This document shows positions 24,757 through 34,300 of a stretch of DNA of 64,000 nucleotides, piece after piece; position 1 is the first letter of the stretch; the number at the start of each line of letters is the position of its first letter. The notes beneath the pieces were generated by a model. The model ran no database searches, had not been told where the DNA came from, and saw nothing but the letters and a program-made list of their open reading frames with translations. The translations under genes were made by a program, and so were the position numbers. This stretch comes from Bacteroides sedimenti. Lineage in GTDB: Bacteria; Bacteroidota; Bacteroidia; Bacteroidales; Bacteroidaceae. Location: the NCBI RefSeq assembly GCF_040365225.1, contig NZ_AP028055.1, forward strand, positions 1,178,001 to 1,242,000, given 5' to 3'.

Positions 24757-26928
24757 TTACAAGTTAATTCGTATGCCCCCGTTAAATAAAGCACCATCAG
24801 TAGGTGCATAAATCTCTCTGAATTGAGGATTCTGAATGGTGCCGGTATACATAGGTTCCCAGCGTGACTGGCGTGTGTCGATAAAGTTTTCGTAATTCAC
24901 AAAGAAGGTTATTCTCCCCCATTCATATTGTGCAGATGCACCCATCACCCAATAATCGCGCACTCTCTCGCCGCTGGTTAGATACTGACGTCCGAAATAA
25001 AAAAGCTCGTATGCCAAACGCAACTTATCGTCGAGTTCGTACATCAGATTAGCGTTAAGACGGTGTTTGGAAGTAAGCGGATTGTTAATGGTGTTACGAT
25101 TGAACTTCCTAACTGCACCAGTAAAGGTATATCCCAAAAAGCAGGAAACATCTTCATAACTCAGTTTTACATTCGTTTCGAAACCTCTCGTTTCCATATT
25201 GCCAGAAGCATTGATGAATGCATATTTATCTGTATCGGAAACCGGGCTCAAGATAAGCGGTTTATGGATAACCGTGTAAAATAACATTTGGTTAATGCTA
25301 AAAAACAGATTCTCGCCCAATGTGCTTTTATAATTGATATCGGCACTGATTCCATATGATTTTTCAGCCCTAACCGGGTTTGAATTGAGCGGAAGTATAT
25401 TCTGAAATGCTCTTTCTTCAGCATCTTCTGAAAAGATAGTAGGCATTTTATATCCCAATCCGCCACCAAACCGCGAGGAAAGCTGCTGGTTTATTTTGTA
25501 CAGAAAAGAAATACGGGGCAGCAGGTAAACCCTGTTGCCACTGGTGAGGTCGGCTCTTAATCCGCTCTCTGCAAGAAACCGGTTGGTAATATTATACGTA
25601 TTCTGAGCAAAGAGTCCAAATACTGCATTTGTGTAATTCAGCTTGCCTAAAGTATTCCCCGATTGCTTGAAAGCATCGCTGGTATAGTTTGTACCCAGGT
25701 TCCATTCAGAACGTTTTCCCGGTATCAAGAGATTTGCTTCAGTAAAGATAGAGAGCTGTTTCCCTCCAAAATCATAGCCATGCCGTTCAATGATTCTTTT
25801 AAAATATCCGATGCTGTTCTTCACTGTGAGCACAGACTGACCGGCAAAGGTATGTTGATATTTCAGCTGCGAAGAGTATCTGTTGCTGTTATTACTTTCA
25901 TAATACAGATGCACATCATTCGAAAGTCCTTTGAGAACAGCCATGTCTCCCCCCTTTCTGGTCTCGATGGCTACATTGCCTCCAACACTTAATGTGGTGT
26001 TCTTATCAGGATAGAAAAAGAACGTGGGATTGACGGTATATCGGTTAAAGCGGGGTATATCAGAGAATCCGTCTTTATTGACATCATACGCTTTCTGGAG
26101 ATTGCCCGATGCGTAAAGAGTAAATCCGGAATTTCCATATTTCTGTGAGCAAAAAGCGCTGCCATCAAAAGCAGATGTGGCATTGGCATTGAGCAATACG
26201 GACAGTTCTTTTTTATCTTCGGGCGCTTTGGTAATGAGGTTAACCAATCCGGCAATAGCTCCTCCACCGTAAAGCGTAGAAGATGAGCCTTTGATAATTT
26301 CCACGCTCTTAAGGTTGAGAGGCGGAATCTGCAAGATGCTTAGTCCTCCTGCAAATCCCGAATACAAAGGGAAACCATCTTGTAGAAGTTGTGTATACTT
26401 TCCATCGAGTCCTTGTATACGGATGCTGGCACTACTAGAAAGTTGAGAGGTTTGTTGCGTTTGTATTCCTGTACTTTCTGTCAGCAGCATTTTGATACTT
26501 GCCGGCTGCATCACCGCTTTTTCTTCCAACTCTCCAGCTACGATGGTTTCTACCCGCGTGGGGATATTGGCAATGCTTCGGCTGCTTCGGGTAGATGTAA
26601 CAATGATTTCATCGAGTTCATTCTTCTCTTCTTCCATGAATATCTGATAAACTGTATCGCGAAGAGCAGGAAAGGCTACCTGCATTTTCTGTTCCTTGTA
26701 TCCTATCATTGAGAACCTGATAAGATATTTCCCGGTAGAAATATTATTAATTGTTACAAATCCGTTTATATCGGAACTACTTCCCTGCGATGTGGAGGGT
26801 ACGTAGGTGGAAACTCCGGCAAGAGCCTCCTTGTTTTCCTTGTCTTTGATGATTGCCTTAAATGTATTTTGAGAGATAAATGGCTGGTTGATAAATAATA
26901 ACAGACATAGAATAATGTATTGCTTCAT
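24757..26928 (-). CDS. TonB-dependent outer membrane receptor
   Basis: 723 residues: signal peptide about 1-19, a CarboxypepD_reg-like domain (about 22-105, IKDKENKEALAGVSTYVP ... GKYLIRFSMIGY), a TonB box region (ELDEIIVTSTRS), a plug (about 115-230, with GLDGKYTQLLQDGFPLY and VEIIKGSSSTLYGGGAIAG) and a 22-strand barrel to the C-terminus. Composition fits an importer of iron complexes, cobalamin or other metals rather than a SusC glycan receptor, since no SusD follows and the length is about 300 residues shorter than SusC. It is preceded on the same strand by a small secreted protein gene. Substrate not determinable. Confidence 0.93.
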   Translation of the reverse strand: MKQYIILCLLLFINQPFISQNTFKAIIKDKENKEALAGVSTYVPSTSQGSSSDINGFVTINNISTGKYLIRFSMIGYKEQKMQVAFPALRDTVYQIFMEEEKNELDEIIVTSTRSSRSIANIPTRVETIVAGELEEKAVMQPASIKMLLTESTGIQTQQTSQLSSSASIRIQGLDGKYTQLLQDGFPLYSGFAGGLSILQIPPLNLKSVEIIKGSSSTLYGGGAIAGLVNLITKAPEDKKELSVLLNANATSAFDGSAFCSQKYGNSGFTLYASGNLQKAYDVNKDGFSDIPRFNRYTVNPTFFFYPDKNTTLSVGGNVAIETRKGGDMAVLKGLSNDVHLYYESNNSNRYSSQLKYQHTFAGQSVLTVKNSIGYFKRIIERHGYDFGGKQLSIFTEANLLIPGKRSEWNLGTNYTSDAFKQSGNTLGKLNYTNAVFGLFAQNTYNITNRFLAESGLRADLTSGNRVYLLPRISFLYKINQQLSSRFGGGLGYKMPTIFSEDAEERAFQNILPLNSNPVRAEKSYGISADINYKSTLGENLFFSINQMLFYTVIHKPLILSPVSDTDKYAFINASGNMETRGFETNVKLSYEDVSCFLGYTFTGAVRKFNRNTINNPLTSKHRLNANLMYELDDKLRLAYELFYFGRQYLTSGERVRDYWVMGASAQYEWGRITFFVNYENFIDTRQSRWEPMYTGTIQNPQFREIYAPTDGALFNGGIRINL

Positions 26929-26969
26929 GTTTAAATCTATTGGATTATAAATCTGAATTTGATAATAAT

Positions 26970-26999
26970 GTGGAGTGAATATTTATAAAATCACTCCAC
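26970..26999. terminator. hairpin between the small secreted gene and the TonB receptor
   Basis: GTGGAGTGA / TCACTCCAC form a perfect 9-bp stem with a 12-base AT loop, but with no strong T-run. It may be a weak terminator or an mRNA processing or stability element for the downstream receptor. Confidence 0.5.
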
Positions 27000-27012
27000 G
27001 ACACAATTCCGG

Positions 27013-27342
27013 CTAAATAATCCAAACGTCGTATAACTGATTCAGCGAAGGAGGTTTCACACAATTCCTCTTTTCCGGACAAGGATAGCATACAAAAACA
27101 TCACATAGCATCCGGGGCAATAAATCGGAACTAAAATAGAGGCAGGTAGAAAAAGCCTTAAAATCAACATCTAGACTGATTGGGTGTAAATTGGTTACGG
27201 CAGAGCTATCTGATGGTGCAATGTAGGTATCGTACGAGTCGAAAAAGGTATTCTTTATCCCACAAGCATCAATCTCTAGTGCTGATTGCAGGAATAAAAA
27301 CAGCCAAAAGATATATAATATTTTATATTTCTTTTTTTTCAT
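27013..27342 (-). CDS. small secreted cysteine-containing protein upstream of TonB receptor
   Basis: 109 residues: signal peptide MKKKKYKILYIFWLFLFLQ, then a mature region with five Cys and a CYPCPEKRNC segment near the C-terminus. Small cysteine-bearing secreted proteins are often encoded beside Bacteroidota TonB receptors for metals; here the link is only position. A TATATTTG box ends 4 bases before the ATG, so the mRNA may be leaderless. No family recognised. Confidence 0.62.
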   Translation of the reverse strand: MKKKKYKILYIFWLFLFLQSALEIDACGIKNTFFDSYDTYIAPSDSSAVTNLHPISLDVDFKAFSTCLYFSSDLLPRMLCDVFVCYPCPEKRNCVKPPSLNQLYDVWII

Positions 27343-27346
27343 GTTG

Positions 27347-27354
27347 CAAATATA
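27347..27354 (-). promoter_or_regulatory. -7 box directly abutting a start codon
   Basis: TATATTTG on the minus strand, four bases before the ATG at 27342. A TTTC sits about 18 bases further upstream at the -33 place. This predicts a transcript that begins at or next to the start codon. Confidence 0.5.
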
Positions 27355-27475
27355 GCTTTTATAATCAGACCAGAAAGTTTAAAAAGAGAAAAGATTGATG
27401 TGGAACAAAAATGTAAATATCAAAACATAATAAAGAAAAGATCTTATTCAAAAACTGTAATTTAGAAAATTAAAT

Positions 27476-27521
27476 CCCTTGTTTTAATTCTTCTTATAAA
27501 CTGAAGAAGTTAAAACAAGGG
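27476..27521. terminator. long hairpin between secreted gene and CBM-like gene
   Basis: CCCTTGTTTTAA (27476-27487) pairs with TTAAAACAAGGG (27510-27521), extended by TTCTTC/GAAGAA. It lies 115 bases after the stop of the minus-strand gene at 27636. No strong T-run, so its terminator role is probable, not certain. Confidence 0.55.
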
Positions 27522-27635
27522 AACTTCAAATACATTGGAATATTTTATATTTCTAGAGATTAATGAGAGGAGATACGTTAACTGCCGTATGTAAGTTGAT
27601 ATATTACAGTATAATATGCGATCATCATAAAACGG

Positions 27636-28391
27636 CTATTTGGAACCTCCGGGCGCTAATTTTCCCATCAGTCCCATGATATCTTTCGGACCATTGGCAT
27701 CTTTAAGCATATCCCTTAATCTCTGTTTCTGCTCAGGAGTAAGTATCTGCACAGCTTGTTTCATGATTACACCCAGCTTCTCAAAAATGGTTGCTACAAC
27801 CTGCTCTGCCTCCTGATTATATTGTTTGCTAAGTGATTCGTCAGGCTGTTCGGCCAACAAATTTGACGTAACTTTTTGGAGCAATCCAAGAAGCTGTGGA
27901 AGATAAACAGGCAAACTCTTTCCTAATGAATCTTTCAGTGCCATCAAAGAGGCCATCTGTTCTTTGTTCAGGAAGGTTGTAGTGTCAGCAACATTAACAG
28001 GAGCAGGTATGCTCCATCCTTGTATCCGATCTTTGATTTTCATCCGTTTGCCAGCCTTAAAACGGCGGTTGTCAATATCATTACCATCTGTCTTTTTCTC
28101 TACTCCTTTCCAGCTACCCATGGTATACTTATATTCATATTCCTTGTCTCTGAAGCAAGGAATGTCAAGTGAATAATGCTTGCGGTCTATGCGCTTCATT
28201 ATACAGAAGGTGTCACCCGGATTCCAGTTATTGAAAGTTCCAGCAACATAAATAGCAGAGTCTTTTTGATTCTCAATTCCAGGTTCAGGGAGTTCTACTG
28301 TAAGACGAACGTAAGTTACCTGAGCCATGGCAGATTGCGTTATAAAAAACAAACCTGTCAGCGAAAGAAGCATACAAGTGATATATCTCAT
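27636..28391 (-). CDS. secreted protein with CBM48/AMPK-type glycogen-binding-like domain and helical tail
   Basis: 251 residues: signal peptide to about 23 (QSAMAQ). Residues about 25-115 resemble the early-set glycogen-binding fold (SAIYVAGTFNNWNPGDTF ... YEYKYTMGSWKGVEKKTDG). Residues about 135-245 are helical and end in ILTPEQKQRLRDMLKDANGP, similar to the Spy/CpxP periplasmic stress-sensor motif. The C-terminus is Gly-rich (LAPGGSK). The fusion suggests a periplasmic protein that may bind a glycan or act as a chaperone; function is not established. Located 20 bases after the ferredoxin gene, so the two may be cotranscribed. Confidence 0.7.
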   Translation of the reverse strand: MRYITCMLLSLTGLFFITQSAMAQVTYVRLTVELPEPGIENQKDSAIYVAGTFNNWNPGDTFCIMKRIDRKHYSLDIPCFRDKEYEYKYTMGSWKGVEKKTDGNDIDNRRFKAGKRMKIKDRIQGWSIPAPVNVADTTTFLNKEQMASLMALKDSLGKSLPVYLPQLLGLLQKVTSNLLAEQPDESLSKQYNQEAEQVVATIFEKLGVIMKQAVQILTPEQKQRLRDMLKDANGPKDIMGLMGKLAPGGSK

Positions 28392-28411
28392 TTCTTTTGC
28401 TTTTTCATAAG

Positions 28412-28624
28412 TTATTCATCGTCTGTCATCTCGTACTTTATAACCTCTGAAGGACAGCTATCTACTGCATCCAGAATCTCTGATTCAAACTGACTGAAAT
28501 CAACACCTGATTTCACTATCATTTTATCGGGCACTTCAAATACCTCGGGACATGCTACTTCACAAGCTCCACAAGAAATACATTCGTTCTCGCTTTCGTC
28601 TAGCCACACTTTTTTAATTGCCAT
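28412..28624 (-). CDS. single [4Fe-4S] ferredoxin
   Basis: 70 residues. The motif CISCGACEVACP (Cys 15, 18, 21 and 25) with a distal CPSEVI (about 57) binds one [4Fe-4S] cluster: three proximal Cys plus the distal one, the fourth proximal Cys possibly in a disulfide. Its size, acidic composition (two long acidic stretches, terminal TDDE) and the lone second-cluster remnant match the 'monocluster' ferredoxin family of Bacteroidota. The partner oxidoreductase is not nearby. Confidence 0.9.
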   Translation of the reverse strand: MAIKKVWLDESENECISCGACEVACPEVFEVPDKMIVKSGVDFSQFESEILDAVDSCPSEVIKYEMTDDE

Positions 28625-28911
28625 ATCTTATCGTTTTTAAGGGTTAATAGAAACTATTTATATTACATCAGATTAATAACAAACTGCTGTTCTATCATGT
28701 TCGCTGAAAAGAGATCTCTATGCATATTTTTATCTTCTAACGGGTGCTTAAAACAAAAAATAATTTTATATCTTTGAAAAGAAAATATAATTTACTAAAA
28801 AACATTCTTTATATTCGTATCAAATTTTTACATCCCCTAAAAACGGCTTCAGCCTAAAATAGTATGTGGAATGTAAAAATGAGGAAATAAACGTTAAATA
28901 ACTAGATCAAT

Positions 28912-29673
28912 ATGGAACAAACTTCAGACTTAGTAACAACAGAGCAAAAGATTTACAAAGAAAGAGAGATAATTTTTGGAGCATATTTAGGTGGTCCATT
29001 AGTGGGAGGCTATATGCTGGCAGAAAACTTTAAGGTGCTTCAACAAAGAGACAAAGTTAAGAAAACATGGTTGTTCACAATATTGATAACATTCATTATG
29101 CTTGGAATTGCTATGATATTACCTGATTCTATTAATTTCCCAAATTTTCTTTTTCCTCTCATATATACTTTTATCGGTGTTCTGGTCTTTAATTCATATC
29201 AAAAAACAAAAGTACAAGCTCACATACAAGCAAATGGAGCTGTACATAGTTGGGGACGGACAATAGGAGTTTCAATAATTGGACTGGCAATATTTGTATC
29301 TATAGTTCTTTGCATTGTTGGACTTACTCAATTAAGCTATTTAAAAGCTGATACAAAAACCTATGGAATTGTTAAAAATGAAATTTCATATGATAAAGAA
29401 AATATAACGGAAGTAGAAATAGATAAAGTTGCCGAAGGTTTTAAAACAATTGGATTTTTTGATGATGCAATTCCAAAGTATATTTTTGTTGAAAAAGAAG
29501 GCAGCAGTTATGTGATATCGGTTTCGTGTAGCGAAATTATAAAAACTGACAATGATGCATGTGAATATTTTATTGAATTAAGAAAAGAGATGCAAAATCT
29601 ATATCCGGGAAACAAACTTATTTTTAATCTTTTTGTTGATGACATTGAAAATGTAGTAAAAAGAATAGAATAA
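28912..29673 (+). CDS. membrane protein of unknown function
   Basis: 253 residues. Three hydrophobic segments (about 50-68, 75-95, 118-140) follow an amphipathic N-terminal region (REIIFGAYLGGPLVGGYMLAENFKVLQQRD), and a soluble region of about 110 residues ends the protein. The N-terminal half is a common Bacteroidota arrangement, but no function is known. It is the first of three plus-strand genes in a low-G+C island (28.9-31.2 kb) that carries no similarity to its neighbours. Confidence 0.68.
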   Translation: MEQTSDLVTTEQKIYKEREIIFGAYLGGPLVGGYMLAENFKVLQQRDKVKKTWLFTILITFIMLGIAMILPDSINFPNFLFPLIYTFIGVLVFNSYQKTKVQAHIQANGAVHSWGRTIGVSIIGLAIFVSIVLCIVGLTQLSYLKADTKTYGIVKNEISYDKENITEVEIDKVAEGFKTIGFFDDAIPKYIFVEKEGSSYVISVSCSEIIKTDNDACEYFIELRKEMQNLYPGNKLIFNLFVDDIENVVKRIE

Positions 29674-29780
29674 ATACATCTTTTAATTCCATCTGTATTA
29701 TACAAAAAGAAAATTTGGAATCAGATGAATACAGACAAATTCAAACATTAATCAACTGTCACAAAATCAGGTGTAAAAAT

Positions 29781-30488
29781 ATGAAAACCATACTTTTTGT
29801 AATGACATTATTTCTTTTTGCCTGTAATACTAATACAAGAAACGAAGGAAAAGTCGAATCGTCAGAATCATTAACTAAAGAAAAATCAACAGATTCTATA
29901 AGCATAACACCTGACAAACCAGGAGAAATATATTCTGCTGTCATGTTTGATAAAATACATTCAAGTGAAGCAGAAGACACTTTGATTATTAGAACAAAAA
30001 AAGGAGAATTCATAATAACTCCATATGGACGGTTTAAAAATATCAATGGAGATACGGTACAATTAAAAACTGAATTGATTGTTGAAAATGCATACCTATA
30101 TCTTGATAATAAGTTTTTATATATCTTCTTTACTGACACCGACCATGATGGAGCAACCAGTTGGGTTCAGAAAATTAATAAAGAAAATCTTAAGACCATC
30201 TATACAACTGAAATACCAGGATTTAATCTAGGACAACCAATCATTCGTGGTAATAAAGCTTATGTCACAGCAATAGGGTTAATAGGGAAACTGAACCTTG
30301 ATACAGGTAAATATGATTGGATAAGAGAAGATCTATACGACAGAGGAAAAGCATCATTTAATAGTTTTGATACAGTTTTGTTATCGGACAATCAAACTGA
30401 ATTCTTATCTAAACATTATCTAAGGAATCAAATAGATAAAGTAATTGTAGATAACACAACTGGTAAAATAATTAAGATTGTCAAATAA
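29781..30488 (+). CDS. putative lipoprotein
   Basis: 235 residues from Met at 29781. MKTILFVMTLFLFAC gives a lipobox ending at Cys15, so surface or periplasmic lipidation is likely. The start at 29781 is preferred to an upstream in-frame Met (29715) because that would add 22 residues before the signal. The mature part is beta-rich with TDTDHDGATSWVQKI and YTTEIPGFNLGQPIIRG, reminiscent of a beta-propeller-type blade, but too short to call. Unknown function. Confidence 0.62.
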   Translation: MKTILFVMTLFLFACNTNTRNEGKVESSESLTKEKSTDSISITPDKPGEIYSAVMFDKIHSSEAEDTLIIRTKKGEFIITPYGRFKNINGDTVQLKTELIVENAYLYLDNKFLYIFFTDTDHDGATSWVQKINKENLKTIYTTEIPGFNLGQPIIRGNKAYVTAIGLIGKLNLDTGKYDWIREDLYDRGKASFNSFDTVLLSDNQTEFLSKHYLRNQIDKVIVDNTTGKIIKIVK

Positions 30489-30665
30489 TCAAGATATATA
30501 CGGAGCTAGCACGTATGTTTTATCCATAGCTGATTAGATCTGTATTTTGTGATTCAGGTCAATAAATAATATTAACTTAAAATCGATTAATTTATTTACT
30601 CCTGGACAAACTTACTTTCACTTTATATTGTTCTAATTCAAGTAATGGATAAACAAATTCATTAA

Positions 30666-31235
30666 TTGATGAAAAAGAACAAGCTGTTTATTCTGGGAAT
30701 TCTGACAGGCCTATTGATTATCTTGTTTTTCAAAGGGTGCTCCAGTTTTATTACTTATCCTTCCAGAAAGGGTATTACACTGAATGATTCTATCAAATTT
30801 TCAAACCCAGACTCAATACAATTCACCGGCATTGGCTCAACCAACAACATTCCTATTGTAAGAGTGAATTTGGGGTTTTACGGAATAAAATATTTTCTAA
30901 TTGATACAGGTTCAAGTTTTTCAATAATTGACTCTGAATGGGTTCATGAGCATGAAGGATTAATTGAATTTGTCAGAAAAATAGATTATATAAGACTACA
31001 GTCTTTTTCTGAAAGAACTAGTAGTGATGCAACATATGCAATCAGACTATTGGTAAACGGCGTACAACAAGAATTCGTCATACTGGACATAAAATCTTTA
31101 AGAGAGAAAATTATAAGGGCAGGTTATGATATTATAGGAATTATAGGGTCGGATTTCCTGGCACAGAATAAATACATTATCGACTACAACAAAAGATGTA
31201 TTTATAAGCCTTCAACTCAACAAACTGAAAAATGA
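30666..31235 (+). CDS. retropepsin-like aspartyl protease family protein
   Basis: 189 residues. The catalytic-site motif FLIDTGSSFSIID (about 78-90) and the later IIGIIGSDFLAQNKYIIDYNKRC match the single-domain, dimerising aspartic protease (gag-polyprotein/Asp_protease_2) fold, where one Asp from each subunit forms the active site. The N-terminus has a hydrophobic anchor (FILGILTGLLIILFFKGC) whose Cys could also be lipidated, but the lipobox (FKGC) is atypical, so membrane anchoring is the safer reading. It is the last gene of the island. Confidence 0.72.
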   Translation: MMKKNKLFILGILTGLLIILFFKGCSSFITYPSRKGITLNDSIKFSNPDSIQFTGIGSTNNIPIVRVNLGFYGIKYFLIDTGSSFSIIDSEWVHEHEGLIEFVRKIDYIRLQSFSERTSSDATYAIRLLVNGVQQEFVILDIKSLREKIIRAGYDIIGIIGSDFLAQNKYIIDYNKRCIYKPSTQQTEK

Positions 31236-31259
31236 CCTAATACAAAAAAAGATTGAATT

Positions 31260-31370
31260 CACAGCCGTAAATGGCCCGAAAATATCATTCTGGGAAGTGA
31301 TGCGAAAGCGGTACTGAAGAGAACAAAAATCCCTCTTTTTATCGTTCCAATCAGGAATAATAAAAAATAA
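31260..31370 (+). pseudogene. C-terminal remnant of a universal stress protein
   Basis: The open 36 codons before the TAA at 31368 read HSRKWPENIILGSDAKAVLK then RTKIPLFIVPIRNNKK, closely matching the C-terminus of the universal stress protein at 24150 (HSRKWLESITMGDDAKMIMK, RTTIPVYVVPFKKE). No N-terminal part is found upstream; the in-frame sequence stops at TGA four bases before. It therefore looks like the tail of a duplicated Usp gene truncated at about 31257, perhaps by the event that brought in the 28.9-31.2 kb genes. Confidence 0.8.
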
Positions 31371-31397
31371 CCGGATTTTATTTTCAGCGCATCCTTA

Positions 31398-34300
31398 TTA
31401 GCCCGTAATGAGAATGCGACTTTTTCCATTAACCGATTTCTCCACTCGAATCTGCGTGGCAATATGCTCGTTCATCTCACTGACGTGTGAGATAACCCCT
31501 ATTTTGCGCCCCAACGTCTGAAGCCTTTCGAGAGCATCCATTGCCACTCGCAATGTATCGGCATCGAGCGAACCAAAGCCTTCGTCGATGAAAAGCGACT
31601 CCACCCGCATGCGGTTTGACGAAAGAGAGGAAAGTCCCAACGCCAATGCCAATGAGACAAGGAACGACTCCCCACCGGAAAGGGTATGTACGCTCCGGAT
31701 TTCGCCTAGCATATCTAGATCGATCACCTGAAGACCCAGCGTATCGGGTATACGTCTTAGTTCATATCGCCTAGATAGTTCCTGAAGGTGTTTATTGGCA
31801 TAGGAAAGCAATACATCGAGCGTATAACCTTGTGCAATTTCCTTAAACTTGGATCCAGTAGCCGACCCGAAAAGTTCGTTGAGCTTGCTCCAGTTTTCGG
31901 AAAGAGACTCCTTGACGGGCAGCTCTTTCTGGAACTTCTTCACCTTTTCTTTTCCGTCTTTATAGGCTGTAAAGAGGGCGTTAATCTCTCCGCTACGTTT
32001 CATCATGCCGTCCATCCGAGCATTGATCTCCAGTAAAGAGGATTGCAGCTTTTCCATTGTTTCTTCCTCTCCCTGCGGACGAATCGAAGCTGCCAGATGT
32101 AGTTCCAGTCTTTTTTTACGTTCCTGAAGCGTGGCGCCGATAGTCAGCTCGTTCTTCTTCAACAGATCGAGCATTCGCTTCTCGGAAGCCAGCCATGCAT
32201 TGTCTTTTTGCAGGAGTTGCGCCACCATTTCTTGGGTGATGACCCCGTTGCGATCGGCAATCCACTGATCGAGTTCTTTTTGCAAGAGGGCGTTACGCTC
32301 TTCCAAACGGGTAATAGTACTCATTGTCTCCTTAATGGCCCCCTTCAGACTCTCACCATTGGATGTGAGTCGGTTCAACTCTTCGGACACCTTGCGAAGT
32401 TCTTCTTCGGCGCTCTTCTTCTCTTTCTGAATCAATGCAACTACTTCATCGGCGGGTTTACCGTCCAAGAGTTTTTTCCGCTCGTCAAGAAGCCCATTGT
32501 ATTCATTGCGAAACTCTTTCAGCTTCAGTTCTTTATCTACTACCGATTTAACTGATTCTTCAAGGTTATTCTTCCCGGAAACAAGGGCGGTCTGCAATCC
32601 GGCACTCTTCTCCCGAAGTCGGGTCAGCTCAATCTGATTCCGGTTCCATTCGGAAGCCACTTTCTGAAGCCTGTCCTGTAACTGTCCCTGAGTAAATTCC
32701 TCTTTCCAACCGGGCAGAGAGCCAAGACACCCTTCTGCATCGGTCATGGCATCGGCATGTTGCTTGCGGTAACTCTCAGCCATGGCGGAGAGACGGGTAA
32801 TCTCCTTTCCGCACTCCTCAATAGTTGCCGCAAACTGTTCTAGTTGTTTCTTTGCCTCCTCTTTGGCGCGATTTAATTCCTCTTCTTGTAAGCTTCGACC
32901 ACCGGCCAACTCTTCATCACGCAAAGGATGATGCAGGCTGCCGCACACAGGGCATGGCACACCTTCACTCAACTGAGCACGCAGGGCGATGATTTCAGCA
33001 GGAAGAAGTTTATCTAGCTTATCAGCTTCCTTTCTGGTGGCTTCCAATCGCAATTTCTCTGTCTCGAGCATTTCACGACGGCTTTTCAGCGTCTGATCGC
33101 AACTGACTGCTTGTCTGTGGGCGCTTTGGGCGGTATTAAGTAGATTCACGATCAGATCTACCCGTTGAACCACCTCTTTGTAGGGTTCTTTAGACTCAAA
33201 CCATTTATTTAAGTCTACTATCTTATTATTCTCTTTTACAATTTGTTTGCTTACATTCTGCAAATCATTTTCAAACTTCGCCTTAAGGGCCAGGGCGGCA
33301 TCGGAATCCTTCTTTGCCTGTACGCCATTTCGTTTTACCACCTCCAGTTTGGCGTCCAGCTCGCGGGCGCGGAGAATCTCGGGTTCTTTTTTTTCGGCGA
33401 TTTCATTCGCTTGGCGCTGGCGCTCTTGACACTCTTTCTGTCTGACTGAAGCCTGAATGATCAGCACTGCATTTTTCTTCTCTTCCTGTTGTTTGACCTG
33501 CAAACCGCTTTTATGGATCACGCCCTGCCTGAGGTTACCCTGGAGTTCGTTGTAGATATCACGAACTTCCTGAACCTCGTCCACCCGAGCTACATAATCG
33601 TACCGGGGTTTCGCCTCCTCGATGGCTGCTTTCGCTCCTGCCAGATTAGTTTGCCCCAAAGCCACCTCACGAAGAAGCTCTTGTTCCTGTTTAATCCACC
33701 CAATCTTTTGATTCAGCATTTCGACCTGCTTCCGCATCACCACCGTTTCTCCGTCTATCTGCCTACGTTCCTGTTCCAGCTGCTCCACCTGTTCGTCAGA
33801 AAGAAGTTCAATTCCCTGAATCTGGTCTCTCAGCTGTTTGAGATCCTGAGCTGCATCCTTAGACTTTTGGAAGATGGACTGAGAAATGCGGGAATAGATA
33901 TCGGTGCCGGTAAGCTTCTCGAGCAGTTCTGCCTTGTCGCCCGGCCGGGCTTTTAGGAAGGTTGCAAAATCTCCCTGTGCCAGCAGTACAGAACGGGTAA
34001 ACTGATCGAAGGTGAGTCCGATAAGGGAGACGATCTTTTTCAGGAGTTCGGTCTTGGTGCCCTGTTCTTCCACATTCGTGGTGAGGTTCAGCAAGATGAT
34101 GGATACATTCCTCAAACGTCCGGATGCTTTGCTTCCTGCTCGTCCTACCTGCCAGGTGGAGCGGTAGTGCTCGCCATCCAGCGAAACGAAATCGACCTGC
34201 GCCATTCCTTCCACCGTTCCTCTGCGAAGGATATTGCGACTGTCTTTCAGGGTTATGGTGTCACTTTTATTATCTTGTATGTTGTTGTTACTGCTGACAC

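Noticed and set aside
33489..33956. Long open frame on the plus strand opposite sbcC
   Set aside because: It runs antisense within a certain coding region; no ribosome site or promoter and no family resemblance.
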